Assembly (NCBI GenBank): GCA_038916785.1
Contig: JBCLBO010000026.1
Coordinates: 1 to 35,657, forward strand
Origin: VFKU01 sp038916785
GTDB taxonomy: Bacteria; Hydrogenedentota; Hydrogenedentia; Hydrogenedentales; GCA-2746185
Length of the DNA: 35,657 nucleotides
Direction: 5' to 3'
In this document: piece by piece, positions 15,024-24,004 of the stretch
How the letters are laid out: each line of letters begins with the position of its first letter
How positions within the stretch are numbered: position 1 is the first letter of the stretch
Made by a program: the position numbers and the translations under genes
The notes under the pieces: generated by a model
Seen by the model: the letters and a program-made list of their open reading frames with translations, nothing else
What the model was told of the DNA's origin: nothing
The model's database searches: none

Positions 15024-16942
15024 TGCGGCTCGTAAAAATCGGCGTGGCGGGTGTCTCGGTGAAGATTGGCGATTTCGCCGGGAACGCGGCGCGCCTGGTC
15101 GAGGTCATCGCGCAGGCGCGGGCCGAGGGCGTGCACGTGCTGGTGACGCCCGAGCTGGCGATTTCGGGCTACAGCCTGAAGGACCGCGTCTGGTGGCCGG
15201 ACATCCGCCGCCGGAGCTGGGACACGCTGCTGCGCATCGCCGAGCAGACGCAAGGCATCAGCGTGTGGCTCGGGTTGCCGGTGGACATCAACTCGCGCAT
15301 CTACAACGCGCTCGCGTTCGTGCACGACGGCCGCGTGCACGGGCTCGTGATGAAAAAATATCTGCCGAGCTACAACGTCTTCTACGAAGGCCGCAACTGG
15401 AGCTCCTGGGGCGGAGGCGTGACTGACTGCCACGGCGTGCCCGCGGGCGACCTCGTGTTCAGCGCGCCCTACGGCAAGGTCAGCGCGGAAATCTGCGAGG
15501 ACCTCTGGTCGCCGCACTCGCCGGCGAACGCGCGCGTGCAGGCGGGCGCGGAGATCATCTGCAACGCGAGCGGCTCGCCGTTTACGCCGCGCAAGAACGA
15601 GCAGCGCAAGCGGCTCGTGCTCAATGCGGCCGGCGGCATGGCCTGCGTCTACGCGTACAGCAACCTGCTCGGGCTGGACAACTCGCGCCTCGTGTTCGAC
15701 GGCGGCGGCATCATCGCCACGCCCGAGCGGATCGTCGCCGAAGGGCCCATCCTCGATTCGATGCCCTGGACGCTCGCGACGGCGGTAGTCGATCTCGACG
15801 ACATCGCGCGGGTGCGCGCGGAAAACTCGACCTGGCGCGCGAATGCGCACCGCGAGGAGCCCAGCGGCGGTCCGCAGACGATCGCGGTAAAAGGCGAATA
15901 TAGGCCGTCCGAAACGCTGGAATTCGCCGCCACGCTCCCGAAGGATTTCTGGGTGCCCGATGCGGCGCCCGGCGCGCCCGATGCGAAGAAATATCTCGAT
16001 GAACTCTTCGACGGACTCGTGCTCGGCCTGCGCGACTACTTCGAGAAGGCGGGCGTGTTCCAGCGCTTCCTCGTCGCGCTCTCCGGCGGGCGCGACAGCA
16101 CGCTGTGCCTGCTGCTCGCCGTGCACGCCGCGCGCCGGATGAACTGGGGCCAGGGCGCGCCGGTCGCGCAGCGGGTCAGCGCGGTGTACCTGCCGAACGA
16201 GGCCTACAGCTCGAGCGGCACGCAGGAGGCCGCGCGCGCGGTCGCCGAGGAACTCGGTGTGCCCTTCCAGGTCGTCGCGATTTCCGAGGAGGTCAAGCTC
16301 GCCGAGAAGAAGGCGGCGGAACTCGCCGGCGGTGCAAACAAGGTGCAACCGCTGACGAAGCAAAATTTACAGGCGCGCATCCGCGGCGCGATGATGCTGA
16401 ACTGGGCGAACAACGTCGGCGGGCTGCTGCTCGTCACGTCGAACCTGTCTGAAGCGGCCGTCGGCTACACGACCACCGGCGGCGACAACGAGGGTGGGTA
16501 TTCGCCGGTGGCGAACCTGCCCAAGACGCTGCTCTCGCGCCTGGTAGCGCACATCGCCGAGCGCGACGGCCTGAAGTCCGTGCAGAAGGTCCTCGCAATT
16601 CCGCCCAGCGCCGAGCTCGCGCCGGACCAGACCGACGAGGCCGACCTCATGCCCTACGTCGTGCTGGACGACCTGCTGTATCTCTTCGCGCAACGCCGCA
16701 TGGCGCTGGCCGATTGCTGGCGCGTAGTGTGCGAGCGGCACCCGCAGCAAAGCGCGGAAAAACTCCGCGAATGGACCGCGAAATTCGGCCACATGTTCGT
16801 CGCCAGCCAATGGAAACGCGAACAGCTCCCCGTCGCGCTGCGCGTCCTCGAGATCGATCTCGATCCGAAGACCGGCTTCCGATTCCCGGTATTGCAAAGC
16901 ATCGCCGACGAATTGGACGAGTTGGCGAAGGCGAAGCGCTAA
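15023..16942 (+). CDS. nadE: Glutamine-dependent NAD+ synthetase
   Basis: 639 residues. The N-terminal nitrilase-like glutaminase has the Glu-Lys-Cys triad in LVTPELAISGY (E about 43), VMKKYLPSYNVFYE (K about 111) and KVSAEICEDLWSP (C about 158). Ammonia from glutamine is passed to the C-terminal synthetase, where LVALSGGRDSTLCLLL is the ATP pyrophosphatase P-loop (SGGxDS). TSNLSEAAVGYTTTGGDNEGGYSP is the NaAD-binding region. It makes NAD+ from deamido-NAD+. The ATG at 15023 overlaps the stop of the PIN gene and is preceded by GGAAGG inside that gene, so nadE translation now depends on, or at least follows, the inserted gene. The product itself looks complete. Confidence 0.96.
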   Translation: MRLVKIGVAGVSVKIGDFAGNAARLVEVIAQARAEGVHVLVTPELAISGYSLKDRVWWPDIRRRSWDTLLRIAEQTQGISVWLGLPVDINSRIYNALAFVHDGRVHGLVMKKYLPSYNVFYEGRNWSSWGGGVTDCHGVPAGDLVFSAPYGKVSAEICEDLWSPHSPANARVQAGAEIICNASGSPFTPRKNEQRKRLVLNAAGGMACVYAYSNLLGLDNSRLVFDGGGIIATPERIVAEGPILDSMPWTLATAVVDLDDIARVRAENSTWRANAHREEPSGGPQTIAVKGEYRPSETLEFAATLPKDFWVPDAAPGAPDAKKYLDELFDGLVLGLRDYFEKAGVFQRFLVALSGGRDSTLCLLLAVHAARRMNWGQGAPVAQRVSAVYLPNEAYSSSGTQEAARAVAEELGVPFQVVAISEEVKLAEKKAAELAGGANKVQPLTKQNLQARIRGAMMLNWANNVGGLLLVTSNLSEAAVGYTTTGGDNEGGYSPVANLPKTLLSRLVAHIAERDGLKSVQKVLAIPPSAELAPDQTDEADLMPYVVLDDLLYLFAQRRMALADCWRVVCERHPQQSAEKLREWTAKFGHMFVASQWKREQLPVALRVLEIDLDPKTGFRFPVLQSIADELDELAKAKR

Positions 16943-16950
16943 GCGATCTG

Positions 16951-16980
16951 CCCACAGATTACACAGATGGGCGCAGATTA
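16951..16980. repeat. CCACAGATTACACAGAT-type dispersed repeat
   Basis: The short gap between nadE and the convergent surface-protein gene is almost entirely a CCACAGATTACACAGATGGG-CGCAGATTA element. Related fragments appear near 20999 (GTCCGCAGATTACGCAGT) and 29609 (GTCCATCTGCATCTATCGGTGGAC). Such elements are frequent in several PVC and related genomes. Confidence 0.55.
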
Positions 16981-16987
16981 AGCGCCG

Positions 16988-19087
16988 CTAGTTTCGCCGA
17001 CGCCGCCTCTTCACCAACTGAGCAAATAGCGATGCTGTCAGAAGCGCCGCAGCCGCAATCTGGACTGTGTTGTCAATTGCCAAAGCGATCGCCGTTCTCG
17101 CGGCGTTCCGCCACGCGGGCCGCGTCGCAATGAAATCCGCCGCAGGCGGACTCAGCCGGTAATAGGCGTCCGTGAATGCTGCGCCGAGCGGATTCGTGAG
17201 CAGTTTTGCGTCGCGGATGCCGCGCAGGGTGTCGAGTTCGGCGGCGAGCGGCGTGCCGTAGGCGGCGGTGGCGATGAAGCAGGAGCTGCTGCCGTTGCTG
17301 AACGAGACTTCGGTCGAGCCGTCGTTCGACGCGTCGAGCGCGGAGACGGCAAACTCGCGCTCGCTCCCGCCGCGCGCGAGGACGTTTGCCCACTCCTGGG
17401 CGTTGGTGACGCCGTCTTCGTCCGGGTCGCCTTCGCCGGCGAACGGCTCGTCGGCGGCGCGCGCCACGCTGCCGCGGGCATCGGCCGGTTCGCATAGGCC
17501 GTCCACGCAGGACACGGAAACATAGAAATCGAACATTTCAACGTCGAAGGGCGCGAACGCCGCGTTGAGGTATACGCCCATGGTGCGGCTGATGAGGCGC
17601 AGTGACGCAAGGGAACGCTGGTAGGGTACCCATTCACCGGTGTCGTACACCTCGAATTCGGATTCCACCCCTGCACGATTGACGAGGTAGGCGTTCGTGA
17701 TCGCTTCGTCGAAGCCATCTTCGACGCCGCCACACGACGATTCGCGGAGCAGCGCCATCGATGCCGCCTCCGGCAGGCCGTCACCGTCGATATCTTCCGG
17801 GAACGCGTATGCCTCCTGAAGGCTGGAGAGTTCATCGGCGATTTCGGGGAAATCGAAGCACGGAAGGGCCGGACGTTCGGAAGAGAAAACCGCCAGCGAA
17901 CTGCTCATCGAAGCCGGAAGGTAGAGATTCGCGCTGTCCGCTGAAACCGTCGGCCAATCGTTGCCTTGGATGGAATTGCTGCCGGACAATCCGTCTACGA
18001 TCGTCTCCAGTAGCGAGGGGAGCCCGGTCTCGATGTCGCGAGCGAATGCCGATACGCGCGCGATTGATCCGGCGAACTGCCCGAAGGACAACGTGTAGAG
18101 TTTGGCGCCGTCAGGGGCTGCAACGACCCGGGTGATCCCGGGAAGCGAAACAATTTCGGACGTACCGCGCGCGGTCGCAGGCATCGTGAGACCGCCCGAC
18201 GTGTCGCGCGCTAGGGTAAGGAGCGTGCCGGTCCACGAATCGGCTGCGTAGAGTTGGGCGCCGTCAGGCGACACTGTTAGCGACTGAATCACCGAGTTCG
18301 CGCCCGAGATCCGCGTGTCGACCAGCGAATCAAACGAGACCTCGCCGCTGCTCGCATTAACATTGAAGATTTGAATGCCTTGTTGGCCGGCCGCCGCGGC
18401 GTACAGGTTTTTCCCGTCGGGCGATACAACCATTTGGTAATAGGGAGCGACGAAGGGGAACACCACAGGCACATCCAGATTCAGGCGCTGGGCAGCGCTC
18501 ATGCCGCCGTTGGCCGGATCGATTGCGATTGAGACTATCGTTTCGATCAGCGGCGAGGAGCTGGTCGTGCCCAATACGTAGATGAACTTTCCATCGGGCG
18601 ACACAACAGCCGAAACGATCGCGAGCAGGCTTCGCATCAATGGGTCGTCACTCAACAGCTTGCTGTTGAGGGTCAAGGAACCGTTGATGTCATTGCGGTT
18701 CAGGCACGCGATTCCAAATTCTCCAGCGAAGTCGATCGCCACGTAGACGAATCGACCGTTCGGCGACACGACGAGATCGCCGACCCCGTAGGGTCCCGAC
18801 GTCGCGTCGGGTGGCATGGCGGATGCGAACTCGAGCGTTCCATCCGTGACGTCCCGTCGGAAATGGACGATCGTCTGACTCAATCGCGCGGAGATGTAGA
18901 CGTCGCGGCCGTCCGGTGGGACAGCGACACGCCGGGGTTCCTGCATCACGCGGCCGAGCAGCAGCGAGAAATGAATCTCGCGGAAGGTCAGACCGTCGGC
19001 ATTACCTTGCGCGGTCGCGCGAGCGGCAATCAGCACAGCAGGTAGAACTATTGCGAACAAAACCAAGCGCCGGAAAACTCGCCGCAC
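16988..19087 (-). CDS. Secreted beta-propeller protein with CFI-box C-terminal anchor
   Basis: About 699 residues from the GTG at 19087, chosen because GGAGG lies 7 bases upstream and a clean signal peptide follows (RRLVLFAIVLPAVLIAARATAQ). Residues 30-430 contain repeated blades with PDGRDVYIS, SPNGRFVYVAID, SPDGKFIYVLG, SPDGKNLYAAAA, SPDGAQLYAAD and DGAKLYTLS, a YVTN/lactonase-like propeller. A Ca-binding-like GDPDEDGVTNAQEW follows. The C-terminus has CFIATAAYGTPLAAELDTLR, then a hydrophobic helix and KRRRRRN, matching the CFI-box C-terminal domain seen in surface proteins of mixed phyla. It is presumably exported and surface-held; the ligand is unknown. Confidence 0.85.
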   Translation of the reverse strand: MRRVFRRLVLFAIVLPAVLIAARATAQGNADGLTFREIHFSLLLGRVMQEPRRVAVPPDGRDVYISARLSQTIVHFRRDVTDGTLEFASAMPPDATSGPYGVGDLVVSPNGRFVYVAIDFAGEFGIACLNRNDINGSLTLNSKLLSDDPLMRSLLAIVSAVVSPDGKFIYVLGTTSSSPLIETIVSIAIDPANGGMSAAQRLNLDVPVVFPFVAPYYQMVVSPDGKNLYAAAAGQQGIQIFNVNASSGEVSFDSLVDTRISGANSVIQSLTVSPDGAQLYAADSWTGTLLTLARDTSGGLTMPATARGTSEIVSLPGITRVVAAPDGAKLYTLSFGQFAGSIARVSAFARDIETGLPSLLETIVDGLSGSNSIQGNDWPTVSADSANLYLPASMSSSLAVFSSERPALPCFDFPEIADELSSLQEAYAFPEDIDGDGLPEAASMALLRESSCGGVEDGFDEAITNAYLVNRAGVESEFEVYDTGEWVPYQRSLASLRLISRTMGVYLNAAFAPFDVEMFDFYVSVSCVDGLCEPADARGSVARAADEPFAGEGDPDEDGVTNAQEWANVLARGGSEREFAVSALDASNDGSTEVSFSNGSSSCFIATAAYGTPLAAELDTLRGIRDAKLLTNPLGAAFTDAYYRLSPPAADFIATRPAWRNAARTAIALAIDNTVQIAAAALLTASLFAQLVKRRRRRN

Positions 19088-19192
19088 CGTCAATCCTCCA
19101 AGGCTACCCATCGCCCGTAATAGAAAACAGCCGAAGCACAATAGCCGAAAGACCGGCCCTTCCCCTTTGTCCATCGCCGCCGCACAGCGGCG

Positions 19193-20452
19193 CTACGGCT
19201 TCACCGGCTGCACCCACGCCGTCTGGAAGTCGCCCTCGTCGACCGGGTTGTCTTGCGGCTGATCGGAATAGACCCGTGCGCGGACGTAGAGTTCGTCGCC
19301 TTTGAATGGATAGACAGCGGGATTGTCCGTGGTCTCTAGTAGAACCGCGCCGACTTCGCCGCTGTACTTGAGCGAAGCGCGCGGGAGTGGCTTGCCTTCG
19401 AAGTCGAGGCGGGGCGAGGTGGTGGCGTCGAAGCCGGCGCGGGTGCCGATGAAGCGCGTCGTGTATTTCGCGCCCGGCTGCGCCGCGATGGTGACGCGCA
19501 ATTCCTTGTCGGTCTTATCGATCTTGTCCAGCGTGACGCCAGTCGTGCTGTAGAACAGGCCCGCCTGCATCGCGCGCATGATCGCGTCCGCGTCGAGCGA
19601 TTCGGCGTAGACCATCACCCAGCCTCGCCCCGGATTCACACGCCCCAGGCCCCACTGGTGATACTCGTGGCTGTCGTCCGTCGCCACGCCGTAGAGCAGC
19701 GGCGTATTCGGATCGCGGTTGAGCCGCGTGGACTGGATGATGTCCCAGGCTTCGTCGGAGGGCGGCATGCCGTCCTCCGCGCGGCCCCAGGGATGCGTGC
19801 CCGGGTGGCCGTTGTAGACTTCGAAGAAGCGCAACGAGGGCGCGCCGAGCACTTCCTCCGTCGTGACGCCGTTGCTCCAGTTCATGTGGTTTAGGTGCGC
19901 GATCATCGGCACGTTGAATTTTTTGCTTTGCGCTTCGATCGCGGCAACCTGGTTCTCGAGGATTTCGCTGCGCGTGGTGCCTTCGACGCTGCGCACGGCC
20001 TCGCGCACGTTGATCGCGTTCGTGTGGACGCCGGAGCCAATCGCCGTCATTTCCTCCCCCGGAATGAGAAGGAAGGCCCCGGGCACGTTGAAGTGCGCCG
20101 ACAACTCATCGAAGGTGCGCAACCGCATGGCTTCGGGGCGACCGTTGGCCTCGCGCAGGATTGGCCAATCCGCACCGAAGTCCGTGCGCAGCGCATCGAG
20201 GTGCTCGAGCTTGAGGTTTGAGCGCCCGCCGATCTGCGTCCACTTCTCGCCGGATTGCAGCACGTTGTGCTCGGAGAAGGCGACGAACTCGTACCCGCGA
20301 TCCTTGTACCACTTCGTGATCCACTCCGGCGCGGTATCGCCGTCGCTCCACAGGCTGTGCACGTGCGTGACGCCCTTGTACCAGTCGGCGCTGACGTTGG
20401 CGGCCGAGGCCAGCGCAAAAACGGTGGCCCCAAGAAAACAGGTCCGGCCCAC
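19193..20452 (-). CDS. Secreted PHP/CehA-McbA-type metallohydrolase
   Basis: About 419 residues. PHP-fold metal ligands are seen in THVHSLWSDGDTAPEW, FVAFSEHNVL, MIAHLNHMNW and GVATDDSHEY, in the order of CehA/McbA-like PHP hydrolases. The C-terminal part is an Ig-like beta segment ending the protein (PAVYPFKGDELYVRARVYSD). The start is uncertain. The frame is open to 20677, but a signal peptide (RTCFLGATVFALASAANVSA) begins just after a GTG at 20452, so I place the start there; an ATG at 20611 would leave about 50 extra residues before it. Probably a periplasmic phosphoesterase or carbamate/amide hydrolase; the substrate is unknown. It is on the same strand as the propeller gene. Confidence 0.85.
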   Translation of the reverse strand: MGRTCFLGATVFALASAANVSADWYKGVTHVHSLWSDGDTAPEWITKWYKDRGYEFVAFSEHNVLQSGEKWTQIGGRSNLKLEHLDALRTDFGADWPILREANGRPEAMRLRTFDELSAHFNVPGAFLLIPGEEMTAIGSGVHTNAINVREAVRSVEGTTRSEILENQVAAIEAQSKKFNVPMIAHLNHMNWSNGVTTEEVLGAPSLRFFEVYNGHPGTHPWGRAEDGMPPSDEAWDIIQSTRLNRDPNTPLLYGVATDDSHEYHQWGLGRVNPGRGWVMVYAESLDADAIMRAMQAGLFYSTTGVTLDKIDKTDKELRVTIAAQPGAKYTTRFIGTRAGFDATTSPRLDFEGKPLPRASLKYSGEVGAVLLETTDNPAVYPFKGDELYVRARVYSDQPQDNPVDEGDFQTAWVQPVKP

Positions 20453-20871
20453 GCGGAGGAAATGAGACGCGGAGAATTTGCATTGACATGGGCGTGCGGC
20501 CCGCACGGGGCGGATCCGATTGCCGAGAACCGAGGACCGGCCGGGGGCGGGAACGGATTTTTCCGGCCCACTCTTCACCGGCCGGAGGCCGATGCTACCT
20601 AACGCCGGCATTTTTTTCTTTCGCCACACTCCGGCCGGGGCCGGTGCGGAACGCAGACTGACTGGTGTCGTTGGCATTGGGGGACGTGTCTCCTGTGGGG
20701 GTGGTTCAGTCTACGAGCGGGAGCGAAACGGGCGCAAGTTACGGAATACAGATGACAGAGCCGGGCGGACGCGCGCAAGCAACACTGAGAAAATCAATAC
20801 ACCTTGTAAATGATTTTTGGACAAGAGGGTGTCGAAGCGAGGGTCAAAAAAATTCTTTATACAACATCTTC
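20453..20871. other. Non-coding stretch upstream of the exopolysaccharide operon
   Basis: Between the PHP hydrolase and the operon I see no supported gene. Frames in 20453-20677 only extend the hydrolase reading frame upstream of its signal peptide. From about 20780 the sequence turns AT-rich toward the promoter at 20872. Confidence 0.5.
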
Positions 20872-20900
20872 TTGACAGTGCTATCACTTTGAATTAGAGT
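20872..20900 (+). promoter_or_regulatory. Sigma-70-like promoter of the exopolysaccharide operon
   Basis: TTGACA (perfect -35, 20872-20877) and TAGAGT (20895-20900) are separated by exactly 17 bases, in an AT-rich patch of an otherwise GC-rich region. The first gene starts about 190 bases downstream, leaving a long leader. A fragment of the GCAGATTACGCAGT repeat lies in that leader near 21002. Confidence 0.6.
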
Positions 20901-21087
20901 GACTTACTGCGGCTGAGGGCTTTCGAATGCGCGTTGTGGCGCATCCGTGTGGCGCGGGGGAATTCGAGTTCGGAAATCTTGCCCCCGCCGTCATTAGTGT
21001 CCGCAGATTACGCAGTCTTATTGCATCACGCGAATTTGTGAGGGGTCGCGTGGATGTGCGGCCCGCGGCGGGAGGATGACCGGCACG

Positions 21088-22134
21088 ATGTCGACAGGCA
21101 GGCTCCATCTGGATTTCTTCGGCCTGCGTGAACATCCCTTCGCGCCGACGGCGGACCCATCCTATTTTTGCGCCACGCGCGATCACAAGACTTGCCTTTT
21201 CCATTTGTGGAACAGCATCGACGAGCGGCACGGCATCGCGGTGATCCTGGGCAATTATGGCACGGGCAAGACGACGCTGTTGCGCAAGCTGATGAGCGGT
21301 ATGGCGGCGGAGCCCGAGAAATACAACACGGCGGTGCTGGGTTCGCCGATACCCTCGTGGACGAGCTTCTCGCTGCTCGAAGCGATCGTGAATCAGTTCC
21401 AGTTGCGCCCGCTGGACCGCACGTTTGGCGCGTACATGCAGGCGCTGAACGAATACTTGCTGGCGAACCGCAACCGCATCAGCACCCTGATCATTGACGA
21501 CGCGCAGAACCTGAACAAGCGCGGCCAGCTCGAGCTGCTTCGCCTCGCGCAGAATCTCGAGACGCCGCAGCACAAGTTGCTCAACCTGGTTTGCTTCGCG
21601 CAGCTTGAATGGACGCGCGTGCTCGAGGCCGCGCCGAATTTTCTACAGCGGACAAACGTCGTGTACACGCTGTCCGCGTTCAGCGCCGACGATCTGCGGG
21701 AGATGATCCGGTTTCGCCTCGCGCAGGCGGGCGGATCGGGCGATCGCGGGCCCGAATTCGACGACGCGGCGGTCCGCGCGATTCACGACTTTTCCGAGGG
21801 CAACCCGCGCGTGATCGTGGGCCTGTGCCGCAATTCGCTGCTACTGGCCGCGCAACTCGAGCAACGAGCGATCAGCGTAGACTTGGTGATGCACACCATT
21901 GAAAAGACGACCGTGCCCAACTCGGAACGCCTGGCGCGCGCGGCCTCGTCCGCGCGGCCCGCGGCCGTGCAGGCGATCGCGGCCAGGCCTGCCGAGTTCT
22001 TCGGGCCGGTGGGGTCGGTCGGCGCGGAGGCGGTGGTGGCGGCGGCATCGGCGCCATCGCGCGCGAACATCCGTCAATTCGGACAACGGGCAAACCACTT
22101 ATTGATTGAAGCATCTCGGGCGCGCCGCGGATAG
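21088..22134 (+). CDS. GspA/ExeA-like AAA ATPase of the exopolysaccharide operon
   Basis: About 348 residues from the ATG at 21088, 12 bases after GGAGG; the ATG at 21076 directly abuts that site and is less likely. The opening LDFFGLREHPFAPTADPSYF is the ExeA/GspA and XrtA-system ATPase signature. Walker A is ILGNYGTGKTTLLRKL, Walker B STLIIDDAQNLNK, and sensor-type sequence follows near VCFAQLEW. The last 60 residues are Ala/Pro-rich, without a peptidoglycan-binding domain. GspA, with GspB, assembles secretin in the outer membrane in type II secretion; related ATPases accompany exosortase-type polysaccharide loci. In this operon it precedes a secretin-containing channel, so an assembly role is inferred. 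No exosortase gene is in the window. Confidence 0.88.
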   Translation: MSTGRLHLDFFGLREHPFAPTADPSYFCATRDHKTCLFHLWNSIDERHGIAVILGNYGTGKTTLLRKLMSGMAAEPEKYNTAVLGSPIPSWTSFSLLEAIVNQFQLRPLDRTFGAYMQALNEYLLANRNRISTLIIDDAQNLNKRGQLELLRLAQNLETPQHKLLNLVCFAQLEWTRVLEAAPNFLQRTNVVYTLSAFSADDLREMIRFRLAQAGGSGDRGPEFDDAAVRAIHDFSEGNPRVIVGLCRNSLLLAAQLEQRAISVDLVMHTIEKTTVPNSERLARAASSARPAAVQAIAARPAEFFGPVGSVGAEAVVAAASAPSRANIRQFGQRANHLLIEASRARRG

Positions 22135-22163
22135 CGGCGGGTTCGGGCACAGGGGGACAGGCA

Positions 22164-23897
22164 GTGACGAAGGCGGGGGAATCACCGTGGTGGCTTGAGC
22201 CGCCCGATCCGCGCGCGGACGGCAGCATCGACGATTCGCTGCTGCGCGCGATGGAGGACGATCCGCGCCTGGGCCACGGCGCGGGTCCCGCACGCTCCGA
22301 CAATGTGCTTGACTTCATCCAGATGACGGGGCTCACCACGGGCCGCATTCCCGCGGCCGTGAGCGCGCCGCCGCAGCCAGGCGAGCACGCCGGGGATCCG
22401 ATTAGTTTTTTTGAGTACGGCGTGCGCGATGTGGACGGCAGCGGCGATCCCGTCGAGATGGATCATCCCGAACTCGATTTCAGCGCATTTCATGTAAAGC
22501 CGGTGGTGGCGGCCATCGAAGAGAGTGAGTCGCTCAACGAACTGCGTCAGATCATTGCGGAGCTCGCCGAAGAAACCGATCCCGCGCGCACGGCGTACGC
22601 GCGGCTTGTCGCGCCGGAGGCCTCGCCGGCGGATCCGGGCGAGCCAGAAGTGGTGTCCTCGTGGTCGCCGGGCCAGTTCTCCAGTCTCGGCCCCACGCGC
22701 GTCGCCGAAGCGCCGCCGGCGCGCGAGCCGGCGGCGTCCGCGGCGCGCCCTGCCGAGCCCAGCGCGGCCGCAGCGGGCCTGGTTGCGGCGCGCGATTTGC
22801 TCATCGAGTTGTCGCAGGCAAACGACGCCGCGGCGGAACGGCAGCGTGCGCATGGGTCCGCGCCGCTGGTTTTGAAACATCCGGTGACGCTTGCGCGCGA
22901 GGGCTTGCCCGAGTCCGAAGCCGAAGCCGAAAAGGAAGACTACAGCAGTCACCAGCACCTGGGCCTTCCGCGGCGGCGCCCGCACTCCATGGCGAGGCGC
23001 TGGCTGCAACGGGTGGCCATTGTTGCGATCGCGGCTGCGCTGGGCTACGGCGCGTGGGAGGCGGTCCGCTCGCGCACGCAGCCGCCTAAGGCGGCCTTCG
23101 ACTCCGCGAAGGCGGTGCTCGACTCCGGAGATCATCGGCGCGCATCGAATGAATTTCTGTCCATTGCGCGGCGCTTCTCAGGGCATCCGGTGGCGCCTGA
23201 CGCGCTGTTCATGGCGGGCTTTGCGCTTCAGCTCGAAGCGGAATCGCCGCCGGCACCGGCCAAAGAGGCCTACACCGAGGCGATCGGCATCTTCGAGAAG
23301 TTCATCGCGGAGCATCCGGCGCACGAGAAGACCGCGCGCGCGGAGACGTTGATGGGCTTGTTGCATTACAAAACCGGCCGTTACCTCGAGGCGATCAGCG
23401 TGCTCGGTGGTCCCGATCGCCGCGTGCGCGATCCGGGCGCGTATCTGTCGGCCCTGCGCACGCTGGGCCGCGCGTACGCGGAAGTCGGCCAGACGGACAA
23501 CGCCCGCTCCGCGTTTCTCCGGGCCGCGGCGCTCGAAAGCAACATGACACCGGACCAGGACTACATAGAGCTGGCCACGCTCTATCAAAATCTCGCCGCA
23601 CACTCCGGCGAACCCGCCCAGCGCCGGCACCATTTTCAGCTTGCGGTCGAGCAGTGGGACTTCGCCATGCGGGTCCCGGGTCTGTTGCGCGCCCGCAAAG
23701 AGGACGTCAAATTGCTCCGGGACGCGGCCGCGGGCCGGCTGGAATCTGAAACGGGTGGGGCGGTGGCGCCGGGGCCGGCAGCGAGCGAAGGCCGCCCTAC
23801 GCAGATACGTACGAATACCTTGGCAAATCGTTCCGCAGGGGCGGGGGAATCGCCGCCGGCGGACAGCGAGGACAGCTCCGGCCGGGCGCCGAAGTAG
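22164..23897 (+). CDS. Membrane-anchored TPR protein
   Basis: 577 residues from the GTG at 22164 with AGGGGG 7 bases upstream. Residues 1-270 are low-complexity, Ala/Pro/Glu-rich and probably cytoplasmic. One membrane segment (RVAIVAIAAALGYGAW) lies near residues 282-298. Residues 310-510 form tetratricopeptide-like repeats (DSGDHRRASNEFLSIARRF, DALFMAGFALQLEAE, LMGLLHYKTGRYLEAISVL, ALRTLGRAYAEVGQTDNARS), which would face the periplasm. The Ser/Gly/Pro tail is disordered. It sits between the GspA-like ATPase and the secretin hybrid, so it may take the place of GspB or of a TPR pilotin in channel assembly. That role is inference; I recognise no exact family. Confidence 0.8.
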   Translation: MTKAGESPWWLEPPDPRADGSIDDSLLRAMEDDPRLGHGAGPARSDNVLDFIQMTGLTTGRIPAAVSAPPQPGEHAGDPISFFEYGVRDVDGSGDPVEMDHPELDFSAFHVKPVVAAIEESESLNELRQIIAELAEETDPARTAYARLVAPEASPADPGEPEVVSSWSPGQFSSLGPTRVAEAPPAREPAASAARPAEPSAAAAGLVAARDLLIELSQANDAAAERQRAHGSAPLVLKHPVTLAREGLPESEAEAEKEDYSSHQHLGLPRRRPHSMARRWLQRVAIVAIAAALGYGAWEAVRSRTQPPKAAFDSAKAVLDSGDHRRASNEFLSIARRFSGHPVAPDALFMAGFALQLEAESPPAPAKEAYTEAIGIFEKFIAEHPAHEKTARAETLMGLLHYKTGRYLEAISVLGGPDRRVRDPGAYLSALRTLGRAYAEVGQTDNARSAFLRAAALESNMTPDQDYIELATLYQNLAAHSGEPAQRRHHFQLAVEQWDFAMRVPGLLRARKEDVKLLRDAAAGRLESETGGAVAPGPAASEGRPTQIRTNTLANRSAGAGESPPADSEDSSGRAPK

Positions 23898-24004
23898 GCG
23901 CGAGGTTCGCGCGCGAATACGCGTGCGGGCGGCCGGGGGGAAGTAGCGGCGGAGACGGTTGTGGCCGCTGCGGGGGCAAGTCGAGTAAGACAGGGGGAAT
24001 GCCA

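Noticed and set aside
15020..16363. 447-codon minus-strand frame opposite nadE
   Set aside because: Antisense shadow of the strongly conserved NAD synthetase.
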